NCBI RefSeq assembly: GCF_030867145.1
Contig: NC_134414.1
Location: 130,708,465 to 130,772,464 of the forward strand
DNA from: Opisthocomus hoazin
Taxonomy: Eukaryota; Chordata; Aves; Opisthocomiformes; Opisthocomidae
Direction: 5' to 3'
DNA length: 64,000 nucleotides
Shown: piece by piece, positions 19,004 to 34,000 of the stretch
How the letters are laid out: every line of letters begins with the position of its first letter
How positions within the stretch are numbered: the stretch's first letter is position 1
Position numbers and translations under genes: made by a program
The notes under the pieces: generated by a model
The model's input: the letters and a program-made list of their open reading frames with translations, nothing else
Told to the model about the DNA's origin: nothing
The model's database searches: none

Positions 19004-22000
19004 GTAAGTCTTCCTACAATTTGCAACAATTTAATTTGAAGCTGTGGGTATCCTAGGGTGTTCTGATGTATTTGCACAACCAAGTTCATTCTTCAGTGGT
19101 CCAGCTTTCACTTTGCTGGAGCACACTTTCCTGGGAAACAGTTTATTCTAGTAGCAGTCAATAGTAATGCTTGCGGTTGAACACGTATTAATGCATGATA
19201 GGCTTAACATTTGATTTCACATAAACAGTGTGTTCTCAAGGATATGTTAAGGCCTAAGCTAACATCTAAAGTATTAAGAGTGATGCTCAGGTAGGCAGAG
19301 CAGCTGCATGACTGCGTAATACTTAGTTATCTGCGGAGATGTGTTCAGAGACTGTTTATGCCAGTGTTAATTTTTTCTAAAAAATCCCCGTTAGTAGTAG
19401 TTTCTAGTAATGGAATCACTGATAAAAACAAATTGTAGGCTCAGCAACTGGTTTGATCGGGTAAGGTCTGGACTTTCTAGTGGCTTAGAAATAAGCTGTT
19501 CCCAGCACCTTGTTTATGCACTTTCTCTAACCCTTGCTCCTGCAGGTGGAAACCTTCAGAAAAGTACTGCTGGTTTAGATGAGAAGTCTGCTAAGTGCGT
19601 ATGCACATGTGTGTGTTGGGTTAGTCGCTTTCTGTTAGGGAAAAGCTGAGGCAACTACATATGTTGCACTTACTATAGATACAGACCTCTGTTCGTTACC
19701 CCTTGACTTTGTGCTTGTTCCGTGAGTTAATTGTGCGCACTGCAAACCAACATCTTCTTAATGAGTGCAAGCGTTGGTAAGATATTGTATAGTGAGGTGG
19801 AAATTTTGCTGATGAACGTATCTTGTGCTCTTTATCCCATTCTGTCTGTCCACCTGTCTCTTTCTGTTTTCTGAGTCTGGCTTACTTGTTCTCAGTGTTA
19901 TCTGTTATGTTATTACAGAGGTTATCTGAACCTCTGTAACTTTAAATGCATGTTAAAATTCTAGATAAATATATGTTCTTAGGAAGCTCCTAGCAAAAAC
20001 CACTAGTCGGGCAACAGGTGAAGTTCTGAAGTAAGAAATTTGTACCTGGCCATTAAGGTGCAGACCAGAAAAATACATTCTGACTAATAAAACATATCTA
20101 TAGACCACTTCTCCAAAAAAACCCCCAAACAAACCCAAACCAAACAAAAAACCCCACCAATGAAACCCAATCGAATTGCAGGTGTTATTGACTAAGAAAA
20201 TGTCTATTTCAGTCCTTAAGTGTTGATTGAAAGGGAAGGGAGGTACTTGTATTAGAAGCTGTTGCCTTTGTGTCACGTTTACATCCTTTGTAATTTGAGG
20301 AATCTGTTACTAAAGGCATATATGTTGTTACAGCATTTGACCAGTAAAAGCAGTTTGAGGTGCTCTATAGAAGTTCAGGTCTGGTTACTAAAAAACTAAA
20401 TCTTGGTTTCAAAGATGTGTAGAGAAGGAGTAAGAGCACTCACAATTCAAACTGAAGAATTATCACACTATGCTTCAGTTATGGTCTGTCTGAAGGACCA
20501 CCTACAGAGCTAACGAATGCAGTTTCTGTGTTAATAATTAAGTTGTTAGTGTCACTGTTCTAGGGTCCTTGCTTGTAATTTCATGTTACAAGGTAGGGCA
20601 TCTGGTGTCTTGCAAATCAAGTTCAAAATACACTTGACAGTAGCCATCGTATGGAGTAGCTTCAGCTTTTTCCTGGCGGGGATAGACTCAGTTGTCTGAA
20701 AGATGTAAATGTTGCATTCCATCTCTGATACATTCTGTCTGGTCATATTTGCAGTGTAAGGTTTTGCCTCTTAGGGTACCTGGAGAAACAGTAAAGCTTG
20801 CATTTTTATTCTTTCAGTTGATACTAGTTTAACTGGTTTAATTAACTGACAGGAAGTGTCACCCACTTTCCCCTGTCTTGATGAACTGGTAGGAATTTGA
20901 CCATTTTTGGTTTGAATTTCAGTGAATGAACATTATTTCCTACATATTTTTTCTGAACTGGCAAATTTCTACGAATTAGTAACTGCTTTACCTTTCAATA
21001 ATTACTTTTGAAACACTGGTTCCATTTTTGTGAAGGCTGGCAATGACAATAACTGATACCATTTTGGGTACATTTTTGATATGATGATTTAGCATCAACA
21101 CATTACATACTAGCACTATTCTAAGATATAATTGCTCTTCATCCTGACTTTTTTTTTGAGAGAGGGAGCGAATATGATGTGACATTTATCATGACGTTCA
21201 GCTATTTTATTTTCTCTTTATCATTCTCGAAGCTGAGATGATTAAACTAGAGTGTAAACAAATCAGAGGGAACTAAGAAAACTGGAAGTGCCAGGAGATT
21301 GATTCTCACTTTTTGGGTACACGTTGGAAGTTGCTGTAAAGTTAGTGAGATGGGAAGAGCTTTTTCAGACAGTTCATGTGTTAAAACTAGCTCCTAATGT
21401 GGTATGACACATGATTTAGGATCAGGTATCCATGAGGAATGCATTTCAATTAAAGTCACAGGTCAGTGTTTCCCTTGCAACTTTGGTATTTTGCCTGACA
21501 GTTGAGGAAACTTTGTACATAGTGGTATGTTCAGCTGATAGCACCCGTGGATGATTTAGTTTTATCATGTGTGTAACATCATCTATTTTCAGTTTCGTAT
21601 ACCAAAGAAGAAAACAAACACCAAGTCAGAGGATGTCCAAGTTCAGTCCCCTTTGGCAAGGCTCCCAGGCTCCCACCATTGGGACTACCCTTTAAAAGAG
21701 GTAAAGAGAAGTTTTTCAGAGTGTGAAGTGCGCAGGAAAATGTAATATGGAATTTTGGTTCTGTTTTCGAGGCTGGATTTTTTCAGTGCTGAGTGCTGCC
21801 TTGTGACCAATACCTGATCCAGACTGTCTTCCAGAGGGACAAGTGTGTAGGTCTGAAATCTGCCTGCCAGCATACAGTTACAGAAGTGGAAGTCTTAGTG
21901 CCGTATTGCCAGCCTAAATCATTAAAAAGCAGAGTTGGTCTTCAGGCATAGTTTGAAATTATCTTGAAAATCATGAATTTCAAGGCAAATTTTTTTTTTT

Positions 22001-25000
22001 TTAGTTAATTGTCTTCTGATTCTTGAACGTTTAGGTTATATTCAAGTCCCTTACCAAACTTTTTGTTACAGTATGGAAATAATTTTTACGTTGTTTTCAG
22101 TTAGTCGTTATTTGCATCCAAGAGCTTAAACTTAAAGAGAATTTATTAAGTACTGTATGACTTTTGGCAGGATTTTAGGTGCTAATACAAAACCAACTGA
22201 TTTCAGTACTAAGACTAAAACACTGTAAGAGTGCTTACTGCATTTATCATAAATGACTGTCTTGATCATCTCAGTCACATACAGAAGCAAATATTTGCTG
22301 CTATAAATCTGTTACAAATTCAGTAAGCATTTTTAAAATGCCAAGTTTTTGGAAACGTTTTGCTCCTCTTGACACCTTCAGCTCAGTATTGAGAGTTTAT
22401 TGCTGGTTTTAGTGCTTTCAGAATCATGGGGCCGGACAAACAGGCTCCCCCACAGAGGACTTTTAAAAACCTAGTGAGGGAAGTAGAAGGGATTTTTTTT
22501 GGTGGTGTTTTTTTTTTTTTTTTTCTTTTCAGTAGAGATGATAATGTGACCTAGGTCTCTTAGTAGGCCTGGTCATTTGAGCATGCTGTGATACGAAGTC
22601 ACTGTGTGGTTGTGTTATATACTGTTAATATTTTAAGTGAGCAGAGCATCAGATTACAATCGGGTTATGAAGTCAGAAGTAATGTCTCTTGTGGTTACAA
22701 GCAGCAGCCTCTTAGGCAGAGCCAGGCAGCCCTTGCATGGAATTCTTCCTGTCTTTCTCTCTGCCTCTATAAAAAGTGATTAGACTGGGTGAATTGAAAA
22801 AGCTTTTTTTTTTTTTCCTTGCTCTTTCCTATATATGGTCTAATTTTCCATTTCTTATTTTTCCTACCTCTGTCTGTATATCTCAGACTTTTCCATGTGA
22901 TAGAGGGCCTTGTATAGTTTAAACACTGATTAGTCTTTATAGTCTACGTTAAAAGAAAAGATTGGTCATGAGATATCATAATTAAAATGAATATTACTGT
23001 TTTATCCATACGAAGGTCTGTCCTGGTTGTATTTAGTGTTGCCAGAGTTTTGCTCTATGTTGCTTGAGAAATTTTGTGCAGCATTCAGCAATTCAGGCAT
23101 ATAGGTCTCTAACATGCTTGAAGACCAGTGCTATGAGGTGAAGGAGATGATGTTTGAAGGCAGGAGGAGGGCAGAACACCTTCAAGGCACTTTCTTGCTG
23201 CTGGCTGTTTTAACAATGAGGGAATTTTCCAGTACAGACTTGGCCCCTATGGTAGAGAAAAGTTTGCTTTGGGATGCACCTTTCGGACTTCACTAAAGCG
23301 TGTAAAAGAATGCATGGGCGTTATTTTTTCTGATTGCCCTTTTACTCCACACTTAAACGGTAATGAAGGTAAGTTTGTCTGCTTTTGGCCTAACTGGCAT
23401 AATTTTCAAACATCTGTTTGGTTTATCTTTTATATTAAAAAAGTGAGGAGAGATTAGGAGGAGGTAATGGCAGAGGGAGATAGGGTTCTGGAATTGCAGA
23501 AATAACTGTATGTTTTGGTGGAGCTTCACTTATTTGATTTGAAAATATAATTGCATTCTGGTGAGGTAAGAGAATTTGGAAAAATGAAGTCCTGCTGCTG
23601 TGGGTTTTGCCACACAAGTACCAAACTTTCAAATTCCTTTTGCTTCTCAGAATTTTATATTTTTGAGTGGAATATAATTTGGTTAAATGCATGGATTTAA
23701 AGAAAGTAGAGGTTATCTTGTGTATTTGTGATTGTGTAAAACAGGCCTAATATTTTAGTCCCTGTTTGGGATGGTCCCCCTTTAAATAGGCAAATAACTG
23801 AAATGTCCTGTATTGTTAAACTTCTTTAGGGGGAAAAAAAGTTCCATTCAAGATCAGGTGGTACATGGGTGCTTTAAATCAAGCAATTCATTCTTTGCAA
23901 AATAGTTGTATATACTCTTTGTGTCTCTGCTTTATTTGATCCATTGCATTGTTTCGATGTCTGGCTTTGTTCCCCTTTTCTAGTGTAATATCCATTATGA
24001 CATATTTATGTCTGTTGCAGCCTGCCAATTTTATTTGTTTTATTTCAGTGGAAATTAAGTGCCAACAACAGAGAGCCTTCCACAAAAGGAAAAAGGCAAA
24101 AGGACTGCGGCAGACACAGCTCTAATGATGAAGAATCAATTGGGTAAGAAGTCATCTCTAAATTAGCTCTTCTCTGTATATTTAGAGTGTCATAATCTGT
24201 CTTGAAGATGGGTAACTATCTACATAGGTGTCTAATTGTGTCATGCAGAGATGGTTTTCAAGCTGTTAGGTTGCACACCTTCAGAAAATCATGTTTTGGT
24301 GACTTAATGGCAGCTGTAATTTTTTTCTTTGTTTTAGCACAAGGCAAGACTGTGACATCAGAATGGGAGTGTAAAGCTTACTAGAGGAAGTAGGGGTTGA
24401 TGACCTGCTTGGAATCCTGAAAGGTGTTCATTGCTCTTTAAGTGTAAATTATGATTCTAGCCCTAGATATTTTAGATACTTAAGAAGTATGCCAGATTAT
24501 CTTTTGCTTGCCCCTTTTTGCTCTGTAGTCCACAGTCATAAACCTGATTTTATCACCTCTTAAAAACAACAGCCTTCTGCCCCCCACCCTCCCCAAGCAA
24601 TATGATGGTAGTAGGGGAAGACAGTAAAAAACTAGAGGTTTTTCACCTCTGTTACAGTCAAGACACCTAAGTGAGTAAATAAGACTGCTGATGTACCACT
24701 TTTTAACAGTTCGTTGCCAAGAACAAAGATCTTGGTTTCTTTGAGCTTATGGCAAATTATTTGAAATCATCTTCTATGAAGTTGTCAGCTAGATAGTTGT
24801 TTATCCAAGAAAATTTTGAAGCAGTGAGTGCTATAGTTGACAAATGGAAATGAAAATGTAGGATTAGATTTGTTAGCAGCAGCTAGGAACCATAATGTCT
24901 TCATGATGAAATTAATTATATTTATCTTAATGAAGCAATTATTACTCCACAAATCATTCAAATCTAAACAAATAAGAGCCTGGATTCTCTGCCCCATTTT

Positions 25001-28000
25001 CTGACTGAAACTTAGCTTGACCATACATGATTTTTTTGTCAGGAGAGACTGTTTAAAAACAAAGTGTGCAGATAGTGAAAATGCTTAATGACAGCAGGTG
25101 ATTTTGACACTGCTGAATTCTGTGGTTTTGTGACCTATGAATAGTCATCCTTTAGCCTGATCTTTATATTCAGAATGCTGCAAACTGTTGCAGGGAAGAG
25201 CTGAACTTTGAAAAGATTCTGAATTTATTTTTCGTACCTCCTCAGAGGCATAACTGTCAGTTTACATGTAGTTACCTCACAATGCTGCTCTCAGTAACTT
25301 TATTTGAGGGAGTGGCTCACAGGGTCAGCCTAGCAGAAGTTAAAAGCTGTGTTAATTGCAGAGTTGTAATTATTCTGTGAAATGATTGATACCTGATATA
25401 AATTTCTAAAGGTCTTTCAGTAAACTTTGAACTGACCTTTCAATGTTGAGGAGCTTTTAAACAAAAAGCTACCTTTGGATCTGTTATTTCTGTTAATTGC
25501 TGGTTAAATATGTTAATTTCGGTATGTGAGAGGCTTTGAAGTAGCATTTGTAGGTGTTCCATCATTTTTACCAAGATTCTTACCAGCACATTAGTAAGAA
25601 ATGATTTAGACTGTAAAAAGACAGTAAATATTCAGATATTAAACCTGTGCATTTTTCACCTCCTTAAAAAAAGTTGTGTGTCTAGAGACTAGCTGGAGAT
25701 TCTCTGTAAGATAAACTTAATCTACTGTCTGCAATAAAGCTTGTTCCAAGTATTCCATCTGGGTACACAGTGTTTCTCAGTAAGTCGAAATCTACACACT
25801 GATCTGATGGCGTGGTAAGTAGAAAGAGCACGCAGGTTCTGAAGGTGGTGTGTGTTGAGCAAAAGTCTCAGCTGACAAAACTCAGAGGAAGGAGTGGAAG
25901 TGACATGCTGAGAACCTCTGCTTCCTCTTCCCAATGAGGAATTTTTCATTTGCATTGAAAAGCAGGAAATAAGTCTTAATGATAAACTCCTGTTAGCTCC
26001 TGATGTTTTTAAAAAAGGTGGTTTTTTTAATTGATAGGAACTATGCTCAAGTATTAGGGAGGCGTGTTTCATCTAAAGTGTTGCTTGAGCATTGTTACTG
26101 CTACTTAATTTTTAGTCAGAAAGGACAAAGTGGGTGTATTAGTACAAACCCAGCTTCACTGCTGCTGCATGGGTGATTGTGATCCCCGGCAGGAATCTCG
26201 GGGAAGGTTAGTTCCCTAGGCCTTCCCATATGCTGGAGGTCTCATACGTGTTCCTAGGATCGTATAACAAAACAGATCAGGACTGTCATGAATTATGAGT
26301 AGTTCACTTTATTAGTGTCATTGCATAGTTAGGTGTGCTATTTATGTAATTGGTCGATTAATGTTTTGTATCCTACTTAAGAAACTTTTTTTGTTGTTGA
26401 GGAAGCAGATAGCGCTATTTCAAGGGTAGCTATCACCACCTGAAAGTAGAACTTGGAGGCATCCACTTATTTCAGCTTTATTACTCCTGCATTCTCACAA
26501 GAGGGAAACAGAGGGAAATAAAAATGAAACAAAAAAAGAAACAAAGTAGAACACTTCTGAAATTCAAGCTTCTCATGCTGGTCTGTCAAGTTTACTGTAG
26601 GGGGAGGGTGGGAGGAGTACTTGAGATGTGCGTGATTCCTTCAGCTCAATATTTTAAACATTAATTGAAATACATGTCATGCCTGAATCAAGTACTGACC
26701 ATGGCAGTCAGGTTTTTGTGGCAATCACTTACCTTGTGGTTTCCATCGCCCTGACAAGTGCATTTTGGCGGTAATAATTGCCTGGTTCAGCAAAGCAAGG
26801 AGGTTAGTAAGGATGTTCATGTTTGCTGTTAAAACATTGACTTCTAATCAGTTGATGAAAGGTCAGGGCCTTGAAGTAGGAGGAGGAGAGACAGAAGCTT
26901 TCTTCTCTACAGGGTGTAGTCAGTGAATGTGGCAGTCAGAGTTTCCAGTTAATGATAGTGCAGCACGTTATTCCTTTGGACTCTGAAAGGCCAAGGACCT
27001 CCTGAGCTGTGCACATGCTGCAGAAGCTCAGATAGCTGAATACACATCGAGTCTATCAGTGGCTTTATTCTGTAAACCCAGCACAGATGTTCAGCTTTTA
27101 TGGGACCTGACGGGGTGACCCTTGCATGGTGTGTGGCATCCCACTGTCAAAATATTTATTTCCCCAAACTTGGGTTTACTAGTAGAAGAATGTAGGCATG
27201 AAGATGTTGTTGTGGACAATTAATAATAATTTATTCCAAAAGGAGTCACTAAGCTCCAAGTCTCATGATCTTGATCACTTTCTAATACAAATTTAAATTG
27301 GAGCCAGTGATTACAACACTGGTGTGTACACAAATATGATCATTGAGAAAGGAACTGGATCTAGCAGCTCTGAGTGAAATAGAGGTCAAACATTTTCCCA
27401 GAGGGATACAAACAATTAATAGCTTTTGGTCCTGTACTTTAAGGTAGGATAATGGGGTTTTGCCTATGAAAAGTGGTATGAGACTTGCCAGGAGCAGCTA
27501 ACAGCATTTTTCATAATACATATTTTTTTCTGTTGGTTCCATGCTTACATGTGTAAGTATGTTTTAATTACTTTTGCTTATGTATTTTTTCTGTTTTGTG
27601 GAGGTAGATAAGAGGGAGTATGGTAGGTGCTTGCTTTAGAAACAAAAATAATCACCTTTTGGTTTTCCTTCACCAAGATGCCTTCAGTCGTACTGTTGTG
27701 TGGGTTACTTGCTGGCTCTGCCGCTGGGACTTGCTTTTAATGTAAACTTTGCTTGCTTTTTTCCTGCCTGATGCTAATTTTTATCTTCGAAATGTCTTTT
27801 GCATGACTTGCTCACTTTATTCTGTGGACAATTGAACAGGTAATTTAGGGATCTGTGTCCCAGCCATTGTTTACAGATGTGCTGGCTTATGTGTAGATGT
27901 TTTTCCTGAATCTATTTTGTGCACAGTCTTAATGATATGATTTTTCAAGAAATGCTGCCAGATGCTGTTCCTCCTTTAGAAAGGGAAGCCATTAAAAAGC

Positions 28001-31000
28001 TCTGATGATCAGGTCATAACCAGTTGTCCTATTAAGGTCTTCAGGTGCCATGCAAGAAGTGATGCCTTAGCTTGGCACTGACAGCTTTAAGAACAGCCGA
28101 ATGTGTACTGTTTTATCCCTTGTTTGTTGAAGGTTCCTCTTCTTTACACAGATTTCCAGTGCAAAGCTAGTTGCACAGCGGTATGTCTGCTTTAAACTGT
28201 AGGAACATTTTTGCAAAGATACTTGCTTAAAATGTATAAACCCCATTTAAATCAAGGGAGTGGGAGACATTACAAATTCTGTAGTTAGTAACAATCAGTA
28301 AACCAAATTATGGGAGGGGCCTGGAGCCTGTCAAGATCTAGCCTGATCTGAATGTGAGCAAAGGATGTCAGACAGAGTTTCCAAGGTGGCCAACAAACCA
28401 TAGGTAATGAAATCCAGTTTCACTGGAAGTTCTGCTTCTGACTCCTTTACCTGCTGTGGTGGGCTTTCTCTGTCATGATGGTATAGTTAAAGACCTTAAA
28501 GGTTGGAATCTTTTCTGTTATCTTTACACATCCTGATCATAAAATTAAAATAAAGACTCTGTGACTGTGTGTGTTCCCACTGGACTAATTACCGTGCAAG
28601 TTCAGGCTAAATTTAGTAAAGTTTAATTATGGTTTCTTGTGTTTGACAAATAGAAAGAAAAAAAAATCTGGTGTTTCTACACGGTGGAACAATGAAAACT
28701 GAAAGAATTTAGATCTGGGAAATAGACTGTTAGGCTTGGCATGATTCTAGTCAGGAGAACTGAAGTGTTCCGTAGAGAATAATGGATTTATGTTGTCTTG
28801 TGGTGCTCTGTAGTAATGATTTTAAATTTATTTTTTAAGGAGAAACAATTTCTGATTCATATCTAAATATTGCTAGAGCCTACATTTGCAACTGTTTTGT
28901 ATTTGGAAAAAGAATGCCATTTAGATTTGTAATTTCAAGTCCTGTTAGAGGAAGAGGGGAAGTATCTGGCTTCGTCTTTCATTACTTCATCTCTTCTGGC
29001 ACCCCAAAATATGAAATGTCTTTCCACTACAGTACTTTAGTAACTGGACCTCTAAAGTAGTTTGGGTCCTCCTTAGCTTTAAGGAGGAAATTAAAACACA
29101 AGAGTAAATGTCTAGTTTCATAGGATAATTTTGCAGGAGTGACTTGATGACATCTACCTTGAAGTTGCCTTTAACTGCATTAGTAGTTGTAAGTTTTCTC
29201 AACAGTGTGGTAGGTTCTGGTGTAGCTGAATTTTGAATTTTTATCACGTTTCTTAAATGTATATATTCTGTATTTCCTTAGATACATTAGAAATAAGGAA
29301 TATATGAGTAGTACCTTACAGTTGGACAAACAAAAGACATGTATTAGTCTGGTCACTGTAAGCTCTTCTGATGTGTTGAACTATGGTTAATGTATCAACT
29401 CTGAACATTTGAGAAGCCCAGAAAAAAGGTAGAACTTCTGACTAAGCAGGGACTCCTATAGAAAGTAAGTCTCTTGCTTCCTATACTAAGTCAAGAACAC
29501 TTTGCAGGCTTGGTATATGCTCACTAGGCTGTTACAGTTGGTCTCCACTATGCAAGATGTTATTAAACTGTCCCTCGTGACCTATGTTTACTTTCTAAGC
29601 TTTTCAGTACTTAAAGCATGTCTTTTAAATGAAACCCCAATCTCTGGATTCTTGGCGTGTAGAACAAACATTTTTTAGGTCTACAGTATTCAAAGCACAT
29701 GCTCAGACTATGTAATAGGTTCCTAAAAACAACAGTTCTTTGCATTAGTAGTCATAGAGTATATACAGGTCTAGGTAAAAGAACAAATCTATATCTGTCT
29801 CTTCCCAGCTCTGCCCAAAACATTCTGGAGCACTTCTGTGGTTTAGGTCAGTCTTCTGATGAGGCCGTCTTTGTACATGAGACTTCTCATTGCCTGCACA
29901 GAGTCAGTCTCTCACTTCAGAAACCTGGATTGTTTCTCCAGAAGCTAATTAGGACCCGTCCCTTACGTAGCACTCTTTCCCCCTCTGTGCAGATTCTTGA
30001 CATCAGAGTGCCTTAGCTTAGGGTTGGTGGTTTTGATTTTAATCCCTCAGCATTTTTTTTTTATTTTTTTTTTTTTTAGACAAAACTTTAGCTATTTACC
30101 ACTTTGTTTTTCTTTGGGAAAACTTCTAAGAGAAACCAAGAGAGTGGAGGAGACTGCCTTCACTTGAGTTTAAGTTACTTAGTTTTGAATGGGAATCATT
30201 TAGGTTTATTGTCGATTATCTAGATAGTGGTCTCCAAGGTGTGGTATGTGCAAGACAATCCGTTGGGGTGCAGGAAGGAAATATTTTTTTTGTACAATTA
30301 ATAACAGAAATAAACATTTATTTCATCTTTATCCCATCCTTTTTAATATTTCTGTGTGTGTTTTATAATGTACATAATATTAGTACATTAGTACATCTGT
30401 ATAAATTATAATTAAAGAAACAAGTTGAAGGTAAATGCTCAAAATACTTTTACTGATGGGGTGCGTGATCAAAAAACATTTGGAAACTACTGGTCTAGGA
30501 AATGCATAGCAGAGCTCTAAGAGAAAGCAGCTCATTGCATGCACATTATGACATTCAGTGGTGCAGAGGTCTGGTAAGATTGACCAGTGTTCATGGCTTA
30601 TATGTAGGCTCTCCAAGGTGTGCATGGGAACCTTACTGTCTTTTCAAGTTCAGTGAGGGGTCATGTGACTTGTTAACATGGTAAATAACCAGGGAAAAGA
30701 AATCTCAACATGCAGCAACTACTGAAAGACCAAAATGTGAGGATTGTGTGAAACATCTCCAAGTTCAACATGTTTCACTAGCATGGCAGTTCCAAATCTT
30801 TTTTTTAGGTTCAAGCATATCTGTTCTTCAGCAGTTTTCATGCTGTACCTGTATTTGTTTACCACTAGGTACCATATAACCATGCTGTTGAGCTGAATGC
30901 AGCTTGTCAGTGGGAGAACTATGATTTCCTAAAAGATGCTTGCACGGTTGTCAGTCCATTGAGGAACAGCAGCCATTTGCTTAAGAAATGTCACTGTAGC

Positions 31001-34000
31001 ATGCATTTTACAGCTGTGTGAGTAGTTAAAGGTTTTCTGTAGCTATAAAAGAAGGAATCTTTCCCTGTAATGTGAACAATTTAGTTTGTTATGCAAGACA
31101 TACAACAGAAAAAATCTTAAAAGCAACAAATAAGTCTGAACTTCAGTGTACTCTTAGAACTGGTTCTGGGAAAACAAGTCCAACCTGTTTAAAAATACAG
31201 TCAATCCCGACAAATTGTCTGTGACATATAATGCTTATTGGCTTATAATGAAACTGTCCAAATTAGTGGCCGTGCTGCAGAATTAATTCTTTATGTGAAG
31301 ACTGCAGTATGAATCTAGCAGAATCAGCAAAGTACAGATACTTGTTTAAACAACTTCAGTAGGGAGTTTTTACTAACTTAGTGATTCAGAATTCTATGTC
31401 ATTTCTTTAGTGATGAGTAGAAATCAGTTGGAGTTTCAAAACTGAGAGATTGTACTAGCTTCTTAGGTTTTTTTTTTGGTGTTTTTTTTTTTCCAGCAAG
31501 ATTGTAATCTAATTTGTGCTACGGGAACCAATAATATTCATGGTTCTAAAATAAAATGCCACAATATGAGTGCTTGTTTTCATATCTTACAAATGCTCAA
31601 GTGTATGCTTTTGGAATAGTTTGTAAGGCCATAGTGACTACTTCCAACATTTTGCAATAAGATGATGCATGAAAATTTCCATGCTTCTGCATTGAAAGTT
31701 TACCTCTTCTGAGTCACATATGGGTACGTTAGTTATTGATGCAACAAGAAGAAACCTTGAAATGCTGTCCTGATCAAGAGATGCCTTTGTGATTCCTCTT
31801 CAAAGAAAACTGCTTTGTAAATTGTCAGGTAACTGAACTTAATTCTACTGAAGATACAAGGTATGATACAGAGACAATAAACTCATAGAAAAGCTTTGTT
31901 GAATTCATGTGATTTAAGTTCTCAGCACCCTATTATTAATTTATTATTATATGTATGGCAGGCAACCCAAAGTTATCTTGACGAATGTCTTCAGGACGAA
32001 AATAGGAAGAAAATACACACAGGCGCTACTTAGAACTGGTGCTATTTTTTCTGATGCTGGCAAGTTGCAGTCAGATCAACCACCCTCATCATCTGCTGCC
32101 AGCCTAAAGATATGGCAAATTTTAAACCCTACTCTTGAAAGCCTTTTTCTGTCTAAAAGGTATGTTGTCTTCACCTCATGTCACTAAAAATAATTTTCCT
32201 TGCAGTTTTTTTGTGAGAAAGTATTTTTTGTTGTACCACAGCTGTCTTGTTCATGAACTATATTCTCATGTCATCTGACTTGACTGAATTCCCTTGTACC
32301 TGGTTCCTTTTGATAATCATTGCGAGAGGTGGTGCCAGGCACACTGTAGTGGGTTTTCTGATCAGATGGCTTCTAGATGGTCCTGTACTGACAAGACAAA
32401 TTAATTCTGATTCAGCCATTGGACTCTGAGAATGTTTGGGAGTTTTATTCTTGTGAAGAGTACACTTGTATTTAACTGCTCTCTTTTCTCAGCGTGGCTA
32501 TCAAGGTGTATTTTCAATGTTACAGTTTCAGACTACTCATGGAAATATGAACTGGCATAAAGGGTCAGAAGAAAAGTCCATCAAGTCCAGTATCTTCCTC
32601 TCCTCCCAAGCAGTGGTCAATTGCACGTATGGGAAAAGTATGGCTAGAGTGAATCATAGAGTCATTTAGGTTGGAAAGGACCTTTAAGATTGAGTCCAGC
32701 CATTAACATCACACTACCAAATCCACCACTAAACCATGTCCCTAGGCGCCATGTCTACATGTGTCTTAAATACCTCCAGGGAGAATGCTGCTTTCACTGA
32801 GTTTTCTCTCTGAGCTGCTGCTGATAAACTGTTTAGGGGCTTCCTTTGTTGGAGTTTACATCCAGACTACAGTCAGTGTTCCTTTGTATTAGACTTTATC
32901 TATCAATTGTATCCTCATTGCTTATCACCTGTGTGCCTCTGCAACATCTTGACCGTAAGGTAGTCTCCTGATTAAAAGCAAATTTACATCTCTGTGCAAG
33001 AGGAGGTATGAGTGCTCCCCGGACATTGTGCAGTCTGTGCTGGAGTGTGCTTTGTGGATGGATACAGGCAACAGGAGAATTATGCAGTTGATACCCAAAA
33101 GACAGTGTTGTTCATAACAGATTCAAAAAAGACCATGACATTACATCCTAACCCAAAATAAATTGCAATGGAAGTGGTAGAATTTAAATCCCAGTTTGAA
33201 AAATGAAGCGGGTAAATCAAGGGCTATACAACAAGCTGGCCACAGTGGCTTTACATGAAATAAGTTGTGCTGCTCTTACACATCTGTGCTCAAGGGGACA
33301 GTAGCATCTTGATATTTCTGGTTAGCTTATTTTTGATGCTTGTCTCTTCTAATACTTGCAGATGTTTTCTGAGCCTTGCTGTTGCTTTTCTGTAGAATGC
33401 CACCTGGAAGTTGAGGAGGGAAACAAAATCTAATGCTACCTTTTTGTGTGTGTGCTACTTTTCTACCTGTTAACCAAGTGCTTGAGAAAATTGTTTGTTT
33501 TACTGGAGGCTTCTTGTTCACAGGAAAATCAAGATGGTTTGCTCCATAGTGCTGAGAAAAGTGTACAGATATTGCATGAAAGCTATTTAGAGATAAACAT
33601 TTACTAGTTTTTAAACAATACTTAGATGATGTGTTAGAGGCAAGGCAGTGTGAATTGTATCTAGCTAAGGTGAAATTGTATGGCTAGCATTTCTTACCCT
33701 GGTCTCTTGTTGGTTTTTTGTGTTTATTTGCTTACCTTGGATTTTAAGTTCCTTAGTGGGATTTCCTTTTATCTCTAAAGGGACTGAAAGTAATGATGAT
33801 TATCAAGCCTCTAAGGTACATGAATTTAACAAGAAGTTTTTTTCTCTAGATTTCAGTGCAGTATTTATGATACACTATTATATATATGGCAGGCAACCCA
33901 AAGTTATCTTGACGAATGTCCTGGGGACGAAAATTGGAAGAAAATACATAGACAGCCACATAATAATTGATGCAAATGTGTCTGATGCTGATAAATTACA